Made by a program: the position numbers and the translations under genes. Positions 48,929 to 61,400 of a DNA stretch of 64,000 nucleotides are shown here, piece after piece. This DNA comes from Paguma larvata. Its lineage: Eukaryota > Chordata > Mammalia > Carnivora > Viverridae. The stretch covers positions 47,708,558 through 47,772,557 of the forward strand of contig CM057826.1 in assembly GCA_030068075.1 (NCBI GenBank), read 5' to 3'. Under the pieces are notes generated by a model. It saw only the letters and a program-made list of their open reading frames with translations. It was not told the DNA's origin and made no database searches. Each line of letters begins with the position of its first letter. Position 1 is the stretch's first letter.

Positions 48929-51710
48929 CTGCAATGAAGAAGTCACAGGATTAGAACCATTACATGAAATAAAACAGAACATATCACTGATGGCATAGAA
49001 ACGACTGGAAGCCCAACATTTAATTTATACTTTTGAATTACGTCACGAGATGATCAGATGCACAGTCCCCTTGCTGAACACTTTCACCATCTACTTCTGC
49101 TATTTCCCACGGTGGGCAGGGACTCGCTCAAAAGAACATTAGTAGGAACATTAGCAACAACTCCTGAACTCGGCTCTTCTGGCCAAATTCTATATTCCTT
49201 ACATAATCAAAAATAGAAAGTAAAATGGTATTTGACAGGAAGTTTTAGGATCCACTGGCTAAAAGCTCAGGTCAAAATACTCAAGGGCTTATCTGAAGGT
49301 CTCCACATATTATAAATAGCAAGAGAATTACAAGTACTTGCTTAACTGAAAAATCTTCAGTAGATCTCAGCACATCCAACAACTCAGTGCCTCGGTGGCA
49401 ACTTCCCCTGCGGGAACATGGTGAGGGGCAGGGAGGCGGGCTCCTCTAGGCATAGAAAGCTATTCTATCTACACTTGATAGAGTCTGCAAGGTAATAGGT
49501 GTTGAAAATGTCCTTGATACAACACCCTGGCATCTAAAATGACAGACTCATTCACTAACATCAATATTATTTCAGGAAGAAGACTGGCTCTGTGCGGCAC
49601 TAGCATAGAGCATCTGGGTCTCCAAGAAAAATTCTTAAAAAGACTAAAAGAAGAACAAACCTGTAATAATATTTGGAGACAATGGGCCTTATTGTACCCA
49701 TATCGTCTACACTCTCTTCAAAGCATCTTTAAATTAAGTGTGATACAAAGTACACTCTGGTCTATAATTTCCAAATTCCTTCTCGAGATATGGAATAGCT
49801 TCAGCCTTCCTCACCTGTCCAGGAAACCATGGCAGCTCTGTGCTCTCCCCACATCCCCCACATCCTCTAAGTAACGGGTGGGTGGGAGGGTGGGTGTTTT
49901 TCTTTTCTTTTTTAGTGTAACTAACATTGTCACCCACATATTTTCTCCCACACCGAGTAAAAAGACAGTCTTTGTAGTTCTGACATTTAGCTATACATTA
50001 GAAAACAAGTTGCCACATGCTTTACTTAAAATGCATTTCCATTAACCTAAATTTTAAAAGTAAGATTCATACTACTACTAACTTTAAAAAACTGTATTAA
50101 ATTCAAATAGGTCCCAAGGCTAATGGAAGCAATTTGTATACCAACCCAAACTGACTGGCCCACTTTTCAAAATACAGGTATGATAATCTTGTGGTTTTAA
50201 AAGGACATTTAAATTGAAAGACTGTGAATTTAGTACATAATTATACCAATAGAACCCTTTAACTTGTCAACTTGTAAATCTAAAAGGCTATCAATCATTT
50301 CTAAAGAGGAAATAAACCTTAAAATTCCTTGATTGACAGTGCTTACTTTTTATGTAAGGGGGAAAAAAAAAGGCAAAAAAAAAAAAAAAAAAGCTGCATA
50401 AAGTGGCCAGAAATCCATTTACAAAAGTACATTGTTTTACATAGGTGAGTAAAAAGCCAATAATTACACCTCCAAAAGACACATAAATCAGAGTAAGTAC
50501 TTTTTCCTCACTTGTATATTTTAAGTTGGAGTGAACTTCAGGTAACTTTTTATTGAAAAGATTTTTCCCAAATGCAATGCTCATTGAAGTTGTTAATAGA
50601 GTAGCATTTTCATTTAAGACAAAGTAATCATTTTTACAAATATGAGATTTAACCATCTTCTCCCTCCTTCCCCCGCTTCCAAACAGTAAACTTTCAACCT
50701 GTCTCTTGTGGAAATTAACTAAAATTATACCCAAGTGTACCAAATCTCTCTATCTATACTAGTATATGAGTTAAGGCACAATATTTATTATTCCTCCCAT
50801 TTTATGAATTACTTTCTAAACCCTTGAGAAGAATTCTTTTTTCAAATTAGACATGTAGAGAAAAAGCCATAGGACTCTTCGTGCAGGGAAGCTGTTACTC
50901 GTAAAATCCATGGTATCTAATCAAGAAATGCATGAGAGGGACAGGAATGAGCGCCTAGATTTACGTTATGTATCACATTCACCCCCCTCCCTATTACTAA
51001 TTGCCATCCAAGATGTTTAACCATAAAAATAGCTTTAGACAATTAAGTGTATCATTTTAATATCTGAAGACATAATTCAGCATTCTGAAAATTCTCATTC
51101 TTGTTTTTAGTTTTCAGTCTAAGCCACCAATAAAACTTGAATTGTTGACCTGCTCCTTCAGTTGTTTGCATAATGAATTAATTCCTACTGTGTCAGGAAA
51201 CGGGTGGTTGGTTGGTAAATGAATGAATGTCTGACGTTATGGGGGGAGGATGTGTTTCTCTGTCCCTACGGCCAACTCACAGCAGAATGACCAACACTTA
51301 GTGTCTGCAATTAAAAGAACCAATTCGAATATCATATGGAACTAATAGCCGAAGAGCTGAGGAGAAGTCATTCTGCTGCCAGTAAACGTAACTGAGTAAG
51401 ATATATTAAACTCTTTATTCAAGGGAAAATAAGCATCTACTCCATGGAAGTATACTGTGTGAGGGGAAATATTGCAGATAGTAAGATAAAGGCTTTTTCT
51501 ACACTCATCTTTTTCAATATATTAACCTGCCCTTAATTTAGGTATAGACTATTACAATGGTGTGGTCCGGTGCTGTAGACAAAGATAGCACTAAAAATTT
51601 GCTCATTGTCTTAAATTTGAACGTGCCCGATGATTTCTCTGATTGCACTAACTAGAGAAAAAAATGGATTACTGAATGAGAAGGGCCATCTGCTAAAGAT
51701 TGTTACTTTA

Positions 51711-51751
51711 AAAAACAAAACAAAACAAAACAACACAACAACAACAACAAA
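51711..51751. repeat. AACAAA / AAC simple repeat
   Basis: Three AAAAC units followed by AAC triplets, next to an older repeat-like stretch in intron 10. Confidence 0.9.
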
Positions 51752-51769
51752 CCCTAAAAACAGATTAAG

Positions 51770-52110
51770 TGGCTAGGGAGGAGGATGGTTAAATCATGGC
51801 ATGCCCACGGAGTGGAATATGATGCAGTCCTCAAAAGCAACTCCGCAAGGAAAAAGTATATTTACTGATATATAATATATGGCTAGGTGAACAAGCAGAT
51901 TACAGAAGCATATATACAACGTGTTTACTTTTTAAACAATGAACATACAAAGAATAAAGAAAATATGTCTGTAAATAAACTGCCTAACAGTAGTTATTTC
52001 TAAAAAGTGGGTCTTAAAGCGCTTTTTTCCTTCCCTTTGTGCTGTACATTCTCCGAATTTTTCACAATGAACATATATTACTTTTCTAATCAGAGAAAGA
52101 GGTTAAGAGC
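51770..52110. repeat. Probable old LINE-type repeat, family not assigned
   Basis: GGAGTGGAATATGATGCAGT and, further on, ACAGTAGTTATTTCTAAAAA and TTTTTCACAATGAACATATA follow the phrase order of a widespread mammalian repeat. Heavily diverged. Confidence 0.4.
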
Positions 52111-53138
52111 AAGAGATTGTTGCCGAGATGGAATGTGACCTCCTTGTATAAAGTAATGACATAAGAAACTATGCCTTAAAAGGGGTCTGTATACCCTTTA
52201 ATAACCTTGCACGGGTTATTACAGACCATAAGAAAAATAAGTAGTATACTTTTGGCCAGTTGTATAAATATGTGACTATTCATAAACTCTCTGGAAATCA
52301 ACAGAGAGGGTAACGAGGAGGAATCATAAAGAATGGTATATTTATTTCATCAGTGGGGGTAGTCGTACCTTAGGGACATACGTCTACTCTGCAAGAATGT
52401 AATATAAAGTTAATCCTTCAACAAAGTGACCTCATTGTATTCATGCACAGGGCTCAGGGGGCACCAGTAGAAATGGGACTAATCAATTTTCCCCCTACAA
52501 CTTAGGACAATTCTGAGAATCTAGTAGAGAAAGAAAGAAAAACTTAATTGGGCATAATTAACCACAAATAAAGAAGCATGAGCATCTTAGATTGAAAAAA
52601 TAAAAACAGATGAAGCTATAAACTGCAAAAGGAAGGCAAGGACGAGAGAGTGTTATGTGACTCCGCTTCCAAATACCTAGTCCACATTCTCGGAAAAGGC
52701 TGCAGAGGGTGTCATCTGAAAGCAGGCAGGGACAGTAGCAGAATAAGGGAGGCTCGGAGGCCTAAAAAAACCTGTAATCCCAAGTTGAAAAAGCCCCAAT
52801 TTTTAAATCATCAGAGTAGAATGGGAGCAAGGTAGGCATCTGAAAAATTCCACATGATAGGAAATTCTCCATTGATTCAATCACCATTTTTAGTGCCCAC
52901 CTTGGGTCCAGACGGCATTCGTAGGAATTAACTGTTTTGTGTCACAAAACCAAAAACCCTTAAAAATAAACTTTCTGAAAGAAATATGTCATCCATCCCC
53001 AAAAGACTGATGAACTGATTGTCATTTCAGGGGCATCGAAGTCGTTACTTTTCAAAGAGTAAAAGTTAATTAAATAGTTTTAAAAAAAATCAAACCCCCA
53101 CATCTGGCCTTGTGTTGGAACTGCTTATAAATGGCTGT

Positions 53139-53150
53139 GGGGACTTTCCC
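53139..53150. promoter_or_regulatory. Perfect NF-kappa-B motif in intron 10
   Basis: GGGGACTTTCCC is the classical kappa-B site, identical to the immunoglobulin kappa enhancer type over GGGACTTTCC. It is in non-repetitive DNA, about 4.2 kb upstream of exon 11 in transcription terms. Whether it is bound is unknown. Confidence 0.5.
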
Positions 53151-53403
53151 GATCTCACAATCTCACACTCCCCTAGAGGAATCCAGCAACTTTCTATGCA
53201 GAACCGATCTAAGTGGAGCCCTTCTTTGGGATTCAACTGAGGTCCTAGTCAAGACAGAATAGCTCTGATTATACAAAATTTACAAAATTATTATTTACAA
53301 TGTCCAAATGCTCATGCAGCATGAAATGCTATATGCAAAGAACATTTAAAATAATACAACTAGATTTTGTGCACGAATACTAATGACAAGATTACAAAAT
53401 CCA

Positions 53404-53616
53404 GGGTCGCCTGGGTGGCTCAGTCAGTTGAGCATCCATCTCTTGATTTTGGCTCAGGTCATGATCCCTGGGTCGTGGGACTGAGCCCTGCACTGGGTTC
53501 TGCACTAAGCGGGGAGCCTGCTTGGGGTTCTCTCTATCTCTCCCTCTCTCTCTCTCTCTCCCTCTGCCCCCTCTCCCCCTCATGTGCACACATGTGTGCT
53601 CTCTCTCAAAAAAAAA
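53404..53616 (+). mobile_element. Carnivore tRNA-Lys SINE
   Basis: The head GGGTCGCCTGGGTGGCTCAG is followed by TCTTGATTTTGGCTCAGGTC, a CT-rich stretch and a poly-A tail. It is flanked by 13-14 bp target-site duplications, ATTACAAAATCCA (53391-53403) and ATTACAAAAATCCA (53617-53630). Confidence 0.95.
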
Positions 53617-55849
53617 ATTACAAAAATCCATTCAAAACATCTGTAAAGAATAAATTCTAACTAAATATATATGTCATTTGCGGCCTTTTCATGCCTTTAG
53701 TCTTTTTTAAATCGACTTCACAAACACATCAAATAAGGAAATTCGCTTTGAGGGGATCTATTTGGAAATTAAAATTACATAGACAGGCAGGATGCAGTCT
53801 CAGTTATAAAAACTGAGTTTTCTCTTTTCTGAGTTCCTTTTTAGAGAAATCACTCCTCTGTCCGCCTGAACTTCTTGAATACTTATTCCTGGAAACAATG
53901 GGAATGAGGGGCTGGAGAGCCGTGTTCCCAAACAGCACAGGAAAAGCTCTTTCAGTTCCTTTCCAATGTTAGTGCAGAGTTCCCCGGCTTTTATAGCTCA
54001 GAGCCTCGCTGCAGTGCTTTAACATATTTCTGGGGTTTTAATTTCCTTTTTTTAATGGTCGTGTGACATGATGTCATTTTGACTGGAAATAAAAAGAAAT
54101 GCAGATATTAGGAAGGTAATATTTATATTCTATTGCCATTTAATGTCCAAACAAATATCTAGACTCTATGCCAAGTAATAAATAAAACCTCCTAGCCGAG
54201 GCAATGATAAAACCAGCACCTGTGTCTCCGAGCTTCCCTGGTGACTACTCTATGTTTGAACTAAAGGAGTAACAGCAGAGCGTTTCCCTTCAAGGCAGAT
54301 CCATTCTGGGCATGAGAGTTATTACATATGTGTTAGGTGAGACTTTTTGTTCCATAATGGCCCCATTTTTCCCTCAGTCACTAAATTAACAACCAGAGGT
54401 AAACAATAAAACAGCAAGTTATCTTCACAAACCTATCCCGAAGACTGACTTTAAAATATATAAACCGAAAAATCAACCAGAAACCTAAACAAGAGACAGA
54501 AATATGGTTAATGAAGAAATGTGTTGCATTTCCAGTCACTTGGATATTTCATTACCTTCCTAGATGTTTAGCGCATGAACAGTACTCCGGTCGTCTCTTC
54601 TGTGGAAGGGACACAACTCCTTAAGGAACCTAAAACCAAATCCCTTGCACGCAGAGCCCTGCTTTCAATGTGAAATGCTATTACAACCCAGTTCCCTGCC
54701 TCAGGAGCCAGTAAGGTTCAGGAGAAGTTTGGGAAGAGGCTCACTGCGCTGCAAAAAACTGTAACTGAACCAGGCGAGTGTCAGGATGAAGCCAACATGG
54801 GCAGAATTTACCAACATAGGAGCCAAAGGAAAATTTCCGAACTGGATTTGAACATGCCCTGACTTCTTATTTGTAGTTTTCAAACTTCTTGATGTGTGGC
54901 AACAAGTCTGAGATTCAAGAATCAAGCAAAGGAATTACTACCTCTCTCTACCAAAGGCACAATCAGAGGTGCTGGTTGGCCCGTATGGCTAAGTCCTCTT
55001 TACAAAGAGTGGGACCAGGGGAGCATACAAAGTACAGCCTGAAGAGAGATAATGAGTGGGAGAGTGGATCAAAGCCCAGGATGATGAAGTACAAGGGCTC
55101 TTGGAGAAAGAGATGGAAGACTCTGAGCACTGTCAGCTGGAATGCACAGAACTTAGGTGCGTTCAGAAATTAAGAACTTTTCCATAAGCAAAAGCAATCA
55201 AGAGCAGGAAGAAAGAGTTAAGAGTGATTTACTTTTGTTTTTTTTTTTTAAACGGAAACAGCTTTACTGTTTCTCTAAAAGTAATACATTCTTATTGTAT
55301 ATAAAAAAAAGAAACACAAAAAAGAGGAAAAAAGTCCCATAATAGCCCTATTCACATATAATCACTACTTACATTAGTATGCATGCTTTCAGATATTTTC
55401 ACAATACTGTTTTATATAAATATAGATTATATACATATTTATATCCACCTCATTCTTTTTAAGGGTGGTAGCATATTGCATTATATACATGGCCATAATC
55501 TGTGTAACAAATCCCCCGTTAATGAGGATGTATGCTCCCCCCCCCAAATTTTGCCTGATGTAAGAAGGACTATATTGAAAAATAAGAGAAATTCTTGGAT
55601 AAAAGAATATGCACACTTTCAAGTCTTTTGATACATAAATTTCCTAACTATCCTTCACAAAATGTATACCAACTTACACTTCGACAGGTTACAACTAATT
55701 TTTAAGGTTTTTGCATCCTGAACCTCAGTCATTCTAAGTTATAAGACCTAAGTTATAAGATTTTTAATAGGTGTTAACAATCATAACGATTACTTGTTGA
55801 GGGGTCATTTTAAACATACCCTGAGGTCATAATATACTGTTTTCCCAGT

Positions 55850-55985
55850 AATATCAAGTGCTTTATAGACATTATCTCAGTGATTCCTTCAATATGTCGT
55901 GACATAAATGTCGAAAATCATTACTCCCAATTGGAAGGTGAGAAACTGAGGCACAGACAGTACTAACTATATAAATCAGAACGAA
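55850..55985 (-). mobile_element. MIR SINE fragment
   Basis: AGTGCTTTATAGACATTATC and GGAAGGTGAGAAACTGAGGC with a following CACAGACAG fit a reverse MIR. Confidence 0.65.
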
Positions 55986-58669
55986 AGCCTCGGAGCTTTA
56001 CTTACTGTTCCAGGATGACTACTTTATTTTAATATTAATGAATCCCAATTTGCAACATATTGACAAGTTCTGCTAGCAAATCGATTAAATGGCTTCTTTT
56101 TTACTAAGTATCTGTGAAAAGGAAACCCACCCCTAGGAAGAATCCTTACACACAGACTCCTGACTTTGTACAGGTGAACAGGTCACTCAGCCTGATTTCT
56201 TCACTTATGACTCAACCGTCAACAAACACACACCTTTTCGGAGGAGGCCACCCTGGTATTTTAAACTTTCCCCACAAACGATCAAGAAACTTGAGTTTTC
56301 TGTCATGTTTGAGTTAGGCTCTCAAAGGTTGATTTGTCTTTTGGGAAAAAGAGAAGACAGAATGCCGTTAAGATACATAAAACCCACTAATTTCATATCA
56401 CGAGCTGGTATTTTCTAGATGATTCTTGGTGAGGAGTCACTGGCAGAAGTGGAGCATCTCTTCATAAACAGACCCCTTTCTTGCCCTGGAGGTTTACAGT
56501 CTATCTAAAATGGGAAGTAGGTGAATGTACAATAATTAGGGAAACCTGTACTGCTCTCTAATTGTAATAAAGTTGATGAGAAAAGTTGGCCTTGTTATTG
56601 CACATGATGTGCTCTGAACAGCTTGGCCTTCCAGGAGCCTTAATTTAGATTTCCAAATTTGATACAAGTTTAAAACTAAAATTAAATCCCTCAAGCAAAC
56701 AGAAGCTTAAAGATCTTCACGATTTTTTTTTTTTTGCCTTTCAATCTTTTTCACTTTATGATTTAAAAAAAAAAAAACTGGATCATTTGTGATTAGGTTT
56801 CAAAACTAGATTTGCTCATTCGAACTAGAAGAGAAGGATGATTTTCATTGTGTAACGGATGATGGTGTTGAAGTATTGAAAGCCAACACAGTCTGTCTTT
56901 CTTAGCATTTAAGGATAAATCCATAATTTTCTTCCCAACTGGCATATCTTCTGATATAACAGGAGTAATATTCCTTCTATAATTGTTCTTCAGATTTCTT
57001 TCCAAAGAGTTTTGACAATAACTGTTATCAAGGGGGTAAAATCACACAGCCTGCCTGATAAACATGTTTCCTTGCGTTCCCACCCCAGCGAGTGCTTGAC
57101 ACCGTACTTTTATCATCCAGTGTGTGTTCAGAATGAGCTTAGAACAGCAATTGCCGGGAATAGGCAGGCGATAAACCGCATTGATTTAACACATCTTGTT
57201 TTCAATCATGCTTGGATTTTCTGAGCACGCATTTTTCCTGTACTCTGGCTTGTAGCTTTTATCTGACGAGCTGATCCCTTTTCACTGGAAAATGAAAAGG
57301 TCGCACAATAAGACACGGTTTACTGGAACTTGAACACGCACCAGGGAAAGTATTTTAGATAAATACTGTCAGACATAGTGGAGCTGAATTTCAACAACAC
57401 GACTGCTAAACAACAATACTTATTACTCTCCTAGAACAAGCTACCAGTAACTTATGGCTCTCAGCAGGGAACAGCACCAAGTCTGGACTCTAAAGCTAAG
57501 AAACCCTTCTCTGAGCCCTGCGCTAACCAAGCAAAGAGTTCTGGGCTGAGGCCCTACTTGTGATTGTTAATATCGTGGTTTTATGAGACAACTCAAAAAA
57601 CTACTCCCACTGTTCACAGAGCTGCTTCCTCTAAACCAGTGGACAGGTTTCAGAAGAGTTAGATAATGACCGTATGGCAGGATTCTCTAGACAGATTTAG
57701 GGGTGGAAAAAGTCCCAAGAAAAGTGACTCCAAATAATTCATTAATTCCACTAATAAGACAGGAGAGTACTTGTAACTGGGATTAGGGATTAGGGGATTA
57801 ACTGATTATTTGGTAATATTTTGATAAGTTAAAGAGCACTTGTAACAAGTATGTTACGTAGAGAGCTACAATGGCTTTACAGATTAAGCCTAGACGTTAT
57901 CATCAGCCTAAAGTCCAACTAAATGGCATCTTGAATATAAAATAAATGAAGTCAGCCTTTTTCAGTATTGACCTGACCTACATGATTATTATTGCTGTGT
58001 ATGGCTAGCTTTAGACTCAACCAGAAAGTTTCCTCTACCTGAATGGAGTCAGAACGCTTGTCTCTGTCGCCTTAACACACACATTGTGATTATATCTGTA
58101 TTCGTTATCAACTCCAGAGTTTCTCAGGCTTTCTCCGCCCATAGCACCTTGGGCAGCTCAGCAATGTTTTCACAGCACCTCCAAGCAGAAAGAAATGCCT
58201 GGAAGCTCTGTCTATTAACTACTTGGGCCCAAACAGCCTGATATTTACATCTTAACAACATAGTAGCCAGTTGAAAAAAATACGATGAAATTGAAAGAAA
58301 AAAATAATATAGTAATATTTTTATTTCATTCTAAAACGACCACAATTACTTTCTAATGGGGTATATGTGCTTCTATTGAGTAGTGCATAACTTCTGAAAT
58401 CTTAGAATAAAACTGGATACCACCACCCTCTTTTCTCTTCTGCATTCATTTTTATATGAGACTTCCTTCTGATCACAGTAAACTAAGCTCTGCAAAGCTA
58501 TGGCACCATGAAAAGGAATGCAGTGTGATCTAACGTTAAGGTATACACTACCCTGAACTAGTAATTTGTGTGGTATCCAACAGACTTAAAGTGTTAACAT
58601 GTTTCCCTCAAATTTAAAATACACCACCACACTCCAGTTGCATTCATTTATGTGTGTCTTTTCTTCCAA

Positions 58670-58925
58670 CAATAATTATTATAACAGCAACATCAGCTAA
58701 ACGCCTCCTAAGAACTTACTATGTGCCAAGCACTTTACATGAATTAACCTATCTAATCTTTACTACAACCCTACAGTGAACAGCTACTGTTATTCCCATT
58801 GCACAGAGAGGAACCTGAGACGTAGAGGAGTTAAGTGTCTTGCCTAAATCCACAGAACCAATGAGTGAAAAACCAGGGATTCAAACCCATGCAGTCTGAC
58901 TCTGGAGCCCTATTCTTCACCTTTT
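58670..58925 (-). mobile_element. MIR SINE, near full length
   Basis: In reverse: TTACTATGTGCCAAGCACTT, TTACATGAATTAACCTATCT, CATTGCACAGAGAGGAACCT, GGGATTCAAACCCATGCAGT and CTGACTCTGGAGCCCTATTC. Clear MIR order over about 250 bp. Confidence 0.85.
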
Positions 58926-59226
58926 TGATAGACCAGCCAAGTTAGGGCAAAGAAGAGGCCTCTAGAACAGGCCTAATAATTTTGGCCTCCAGGACTTTTC
59001 CTATGTGCTTTTATTGCTCCCTGTGTCCCCTTCTATCTGCATTCTGTTCTAGTCCTTTCCTCTGTCTTAACATATATTCCATAGAATCCTCTGTCACCCA
59101 GCCCTAGACTTCATCTGATTTCCATTTCTCTAACAGCATACTTTTCTTCCCTTGGTCCCACCCCTCCTGGAGTAAACACAGCTGGTTTTGCATCCAGGCT
59201 ACATCATTGACAAGTGATACACATTT

Positions 59227-59433
59227 CGTTTTTTGTTTTTGTTTTTGAGAGACAGAGAGAGAGAGAGAGAACAAGTGGGGGAGATAGGAAGAGGGAGAAA
59301 GAGAGAGACCCTTAACTGGGCTTCACACTCAGCATGGAGACTGATGCAGGGCTTGATCCCATGACCCTGGGATCATGACTTAAGCTAAAATCAAGAGATG
59401 GATGCTCAACCAACTGAGCCACCTAGATGCCCC
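59227..59433 (-). mobile_element. Carnivore tRNA-Lys SINE
   Basis: In reverse orientation the head GGGGCATCTAGGTGGCTCAG ends at 59433, with a GA-rich stretch and T-rich tail at the left. Flanks AAGTGATACACATTT (59212-59226) and AGTGATGCACCTTTT (59434-59448) are a diverged target duplication, consistent with an older insertion. Confidence 0.93.
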
Positions 59434-60099
59434 AGTGATGCACCTTTTGGAAAAGCCACTTGCATTCATTAAGTCTTCCTTATCTATAAGGGGCAGAGTT
59501 GATATGGGGCTATCTGTACAGTGCTTAATACATAATATGTTAACACTTAACAGGCAGTTATTATTACTATTAATAGAATACTTGCCATGTGCTAGAAATA
59601 GGAGCAGGTATGAGGAATACAGAATTAGACCATTTACATATTCCCTGCTCTCAAGTAACTCCCAAATCTAGAGGGGCAGGAAGATACAGATGTCAAAACA
59701 ACATGATAACTAAGACGCAGTATTCCAGGAGAGCATCGAGTCTGCTTCACTTGTCCCTGGGCTTTGGCCTTTCTTCTCGCACTTACACTAATTCGAAATT
59801 GTAGTTGTAAGAATTCCACCACCTCTAATTCTCAAATATCACTCTAAAATAGAGCTCTACCTGGAGTAAGACATAAGTGTTTTTAAAGAATATAAATCCT
59901 GTGGCCAGATATGAACAAAGGAAAAAGTAAGAAACACCTAATTCAGATGGGACTTTTCCCAGACTTGGATGTTTTACATTGCTTAATCCAATAAAATTGG
60001 ATTATTGCTGTACACAAAGTTGTATGATTAAGAAGATAAAATGAAAGAGAAGTACAACCCAAGTCCAGTTTCCTGTGTATCCCCAGCTAGAGACAATTC

Positions 60100-61400
60100 A
60101 ATTGGAAAAACTCTTCTAGGCACCGTGATGTACCCTTGAGGAGTATATAATCCGTGGAGGAACTAGGTCTATAATCAGCACATAAGAAGGAAAAAAATAA
60201 TTCTCTGTAGTGGAGTCAAGGCCACGTTTGCCAAAGAAGTCATATTTATGCTGAATGTATAAGGATAAATAGAATTTTCTACTGAAAAGGGTGGGAAAAG
60301 CATTCCATGCAAAAGGAACAGGATGAGGGGCACCTGGGTGGCTCAGTCGGTTAAGCGTCCGACATCAGCTCAGGTCATGATCTCACCGTTTGTGAGTTTG
60401 AGCCCTGAATCAGGCTCTGTGCTGACAGCTCAGAGCCAGGAACCTGCTTCAGATTCTGTGTCTCCCTCTTTCTCTGTCCCTCCCCCACTCATGCTCTGTC
60501 TCTCTCAAAAAATAAACAAATAAACATTAAAAAAAAAAAAAAGGAATAGCATGAGCAAAGGCACAGAGGTATAAAAGGACATGGTATGTTCAAATAAGAC
60601 CAGATACTAGTTTAGGGAGTGCATAGCTTATACGCTGGGAGTAAAGTACTGAAGAGGAACCATGTGTAACAGTCCTGGCCTTGAGTGTCATATAATAACT
60701 TTATATGGTAGGCAAAAAGGAGCTCTTTCAGTTCTTCCATACCATAAGAGTGACACAATCAGATCTATATTTCAAAGGCATAAAGGTATGAGGAATAAGA
60801 AAGGATGGAAAATGACTCTGGCATTTCTAATATATCTGACTGAGTGGATAGAGTAGCCATTCGGCAAGATAAAGAATGCAAGAAGAAAATTACATATGGA
60901 AGGAAAAAATGATGAGTTCCATTTCAAACACGCTTTTTAGGTGCCAAGAGGGCGTCCATGTAAAAATATTTAGTAGACAATTGATAACAAAGGACTGAAA
61001 CTCAGGAAAAAGATGAAGGATGGAGTTGACGTTATAGGTAATGTCAAGATACAGGTAATACCTGAAACTACTGCTGTAAGAGTAAAACCAGTGACAGACA
61101 GTGCTACAGTGAACACTAATGGTTAAGGAATAGTTAGAAAAGATTCAGAGACAAAGGACAAAGGCAGGTCAAAAAACTAGAAGAAATACAAGGAGAGAAT
61201 AATGGCACTGAAATAAAATGCAGAGCATAAAATGACAGGGGTTGTCCACGCTAATCTAGTCCAGCTGGGTGAACAACCAGGAGAGGTCTGAAGAGAAACT
61301 GTCAAACGTAGACCATTCCAGGGTCATGAATGTAGATGACAGACAGAACTTTAGGAGACTCATGAATGCCTTCACCCAGAGACTCTAGTTTTCTTTTATC
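60100..61400. repeat. Old mammalian interspersed repeat interrupted by a SINE
   Basis: Left part to 60327 and right part from 60541 join as AAGGAACAGGATGAG-CAAAGGCACAGAGGT, a common mammalian repeat phrase. Further right, GAGTGACACAATCAGATCTA and GATGAGTTCCATTTCAAACA continue the same family. The exact family and ends were not determined. Confidence 0.45.
60328..60540 (+). mobile_element. Carnivore tRNA-Lys SINE (felid SINEC type)
   Basis: The head GGGCACCTGGGTGGCTCAGT, the body TGTGCTGACAGCTCAGAGCC, a CTCTGTCTCTCTC stretch, AATAAA words and a poly-A tail are all present. Target duplications AAGGAACAGGATGAG and AAGGAATAGCATGAG flank it. It has landed inside an older interspersed repeat whose two halves read continuously when the SINE is removed. 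Confidence 0.95.

Noticed and set aside
53367..53660. Open frame with WVAQSVEHPSLDFGSGHD
   Set aside because: This is translation of the carnivore SINE (TGGGTGGCTCAGTCAG). The same peptide-like string recurs at the 41821, 60328 and 62701 copies.
60328..60400. A functional tRNA gene in the SINE head
   Set aside because: The tRNA-like A and B box regions are the Pol III promoter of the SINE. The cloverleaf is degenerate and the sequence continues into the SINE body.
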